Under the pieces are notes generated by a model that had not been told where the DNA came from, did not search any database, and was given only the letters and a program-made list of their open reading frames with translations. A stretch of DNA of 5,157 nt from an uncultured Aeromonadales bacterium. GTDB lineage: Bacteria > Pseudomonadota > Gammaproteobacteria > Enterobacterales > Succinivibrionaceae. The stretch's first letter is position 1, and the number at the start of each line of letters is the position of its first letter. A program made the translations under genes and the position numbers. This document shows positions 4,849-5,157 of this stretch, piece after piece. The stretch is taken from positions 1 to 5,157 of the forward strand of contig CADBNP010000088.1 of NCBI GenBank assembly GCA_902796095.1. The letters are read 5' to 3'.

Positions 4849-5157
4849 TATTCCACCCGACTGCCTTTCTTATGAACTTCCCTCGCCATGATAAGATCAT
4901 CCACATTATCAACCTCCGCCCAGGAATAGTCTTTTATATCCCTGTAGTAGAGATCAAAATCATTCTCGAAAATCATCTGTACCAGAGCATCCTCAAACAG
5001 CAGATCATACATTTCGTTGTTGATCATGGTGTCGATTTCTTCCAGAAGAAATCTGGCGGATACGGCATCAAGCTTTGTAACACATGTATACTGGGCGTAA
5101 AAAGAGGAAAGATCCTTGCTCATTACACAGATCCTGTCTCCCTGGATCTGCACGTTG
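4848..5157 (-). CDS. Nucleotidyltransferase, C-terminal fragment (LicC / PntC-like), cut by window edge
   Basis: About 103 residues are visible; the frame is open through base 5156, so the N-terminus with the GxGxR nucleotide-binding signature lies outside the window. The end matches the C-terminal half of small NTP-transferase cytidylyltransferases of the phosphocholine (LicC) or 2-aminoethylphosphonate (PntC) type. It has a GDRICVMSKDL strand-turn, then a substrate-side helix segment (LDAVSARFLLEEIDTMI), a Y.LLFEDAL element, and the closing SWAEVDNVDDLIMARE, equivalent to the W.EID...DL..A motif that carries a metal-binding aspartate. A GTG at 5153 could be read as a start but falls mid-domain, so it is rejected as one. 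The stop codon overlaps the next gene's start (TAATG), implying translational coupling. It probably activates a small headgroup for a surface polymer; a role as the nucleotidyltransferase part of a larger fused enzyme cannot be excluded. Confidence 0.7.
   Translation of the reverse strand, partial: NVQIQGDRICVMSKDLSSFYAQYTCVTKLDAVSARFLLEEIDTMINNEMYDLLFEDALVQMIFENDFDLYYRDIKDYSWAEVDNVDDLIMAREVHKKGSRVE

Noticed and set aside
4531..4912. Alternative frames (plus 4531-4875, minus 4730-4912) at the start of the fusion gene
   Set aside because: Both overlap the IspD-like N-terminal signature in the correct frame and encode nothing recognisable.

Overview
This window is accessory DNA from a bacterium, with every convincing gene on the minus strand. 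The permease is of the KpsM/Wzm polysaccharide-export type, the Rpn-type nuclease and DUF1703-type ATPase families expand in rumen and gut bacteria, and base composition is moderate to AT-rich. Together these suggest a host-associated, probably Gram-negative anaerobe. Succinivibrionaceae, Treponema or Fibrobacter-like lineages would all fit. This is inference from family content, and nothing in the window fixes the taxon.

Right half (about 2916-5157): a tightly packed minus-strand operon, read from right to left. It holds the C-terminal end of a nucleotidyltransferase (LicC/PntC-like, cut by the window edge), then an unusual fusion of an IspD/TarI-like cytidylyltransferase domain to a DJ-1/PfpI domain, then a histidine phosphatase. 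The first two overlap as TAATG and the next pair is 4 bases apart, so they are very likely co-transcribed and co-translated. The likely theme is making and trimming a CDP- or NDP-activated small molecule (a polyol phosphate, phosphocholine or phosphonate) for surface polysaccharide decoration. The substrate cannot be read from the sequence.

Middle (about 1457-2915): a 328-base gap without a supported gene is followed by an ABC-2 polysaccharide export permease with an intact C-terminus. The ATPase partner (KpsT/Wzt) that normally follows immediately is absent. Its place holds a hairpin-forming inverted repeat at the permease stop codon and, on the opposite strand, what looks like a frame-broken remnant of an IS66-type transposase. 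The surface-polysaccharide locus therefore appears to have been interrupted or eroded here.

Left part (1-1456): an AT-rich intergenic region with a good sigma-70-like promoter drives a complete Rpn-family PD-(D/E)XK nuclease gene carrying an in-frame 21-bp heptad repeat. Downstream, at the window edge, is the start of a separate gene for an AAA-ATPase-like/DUF1703 protein (39 codons visible). Both families are multicopy and mobile-associated, consistent with a recombination-prone region next to a polysaccharide locus.

The most interesting items are the cytidylyltransferase/DJ-1 fusion with altered cytidylyltransferase active-site residues but an intact DJ-1 triad, and the permease orphaned from its ATPase beside a transposase relic.
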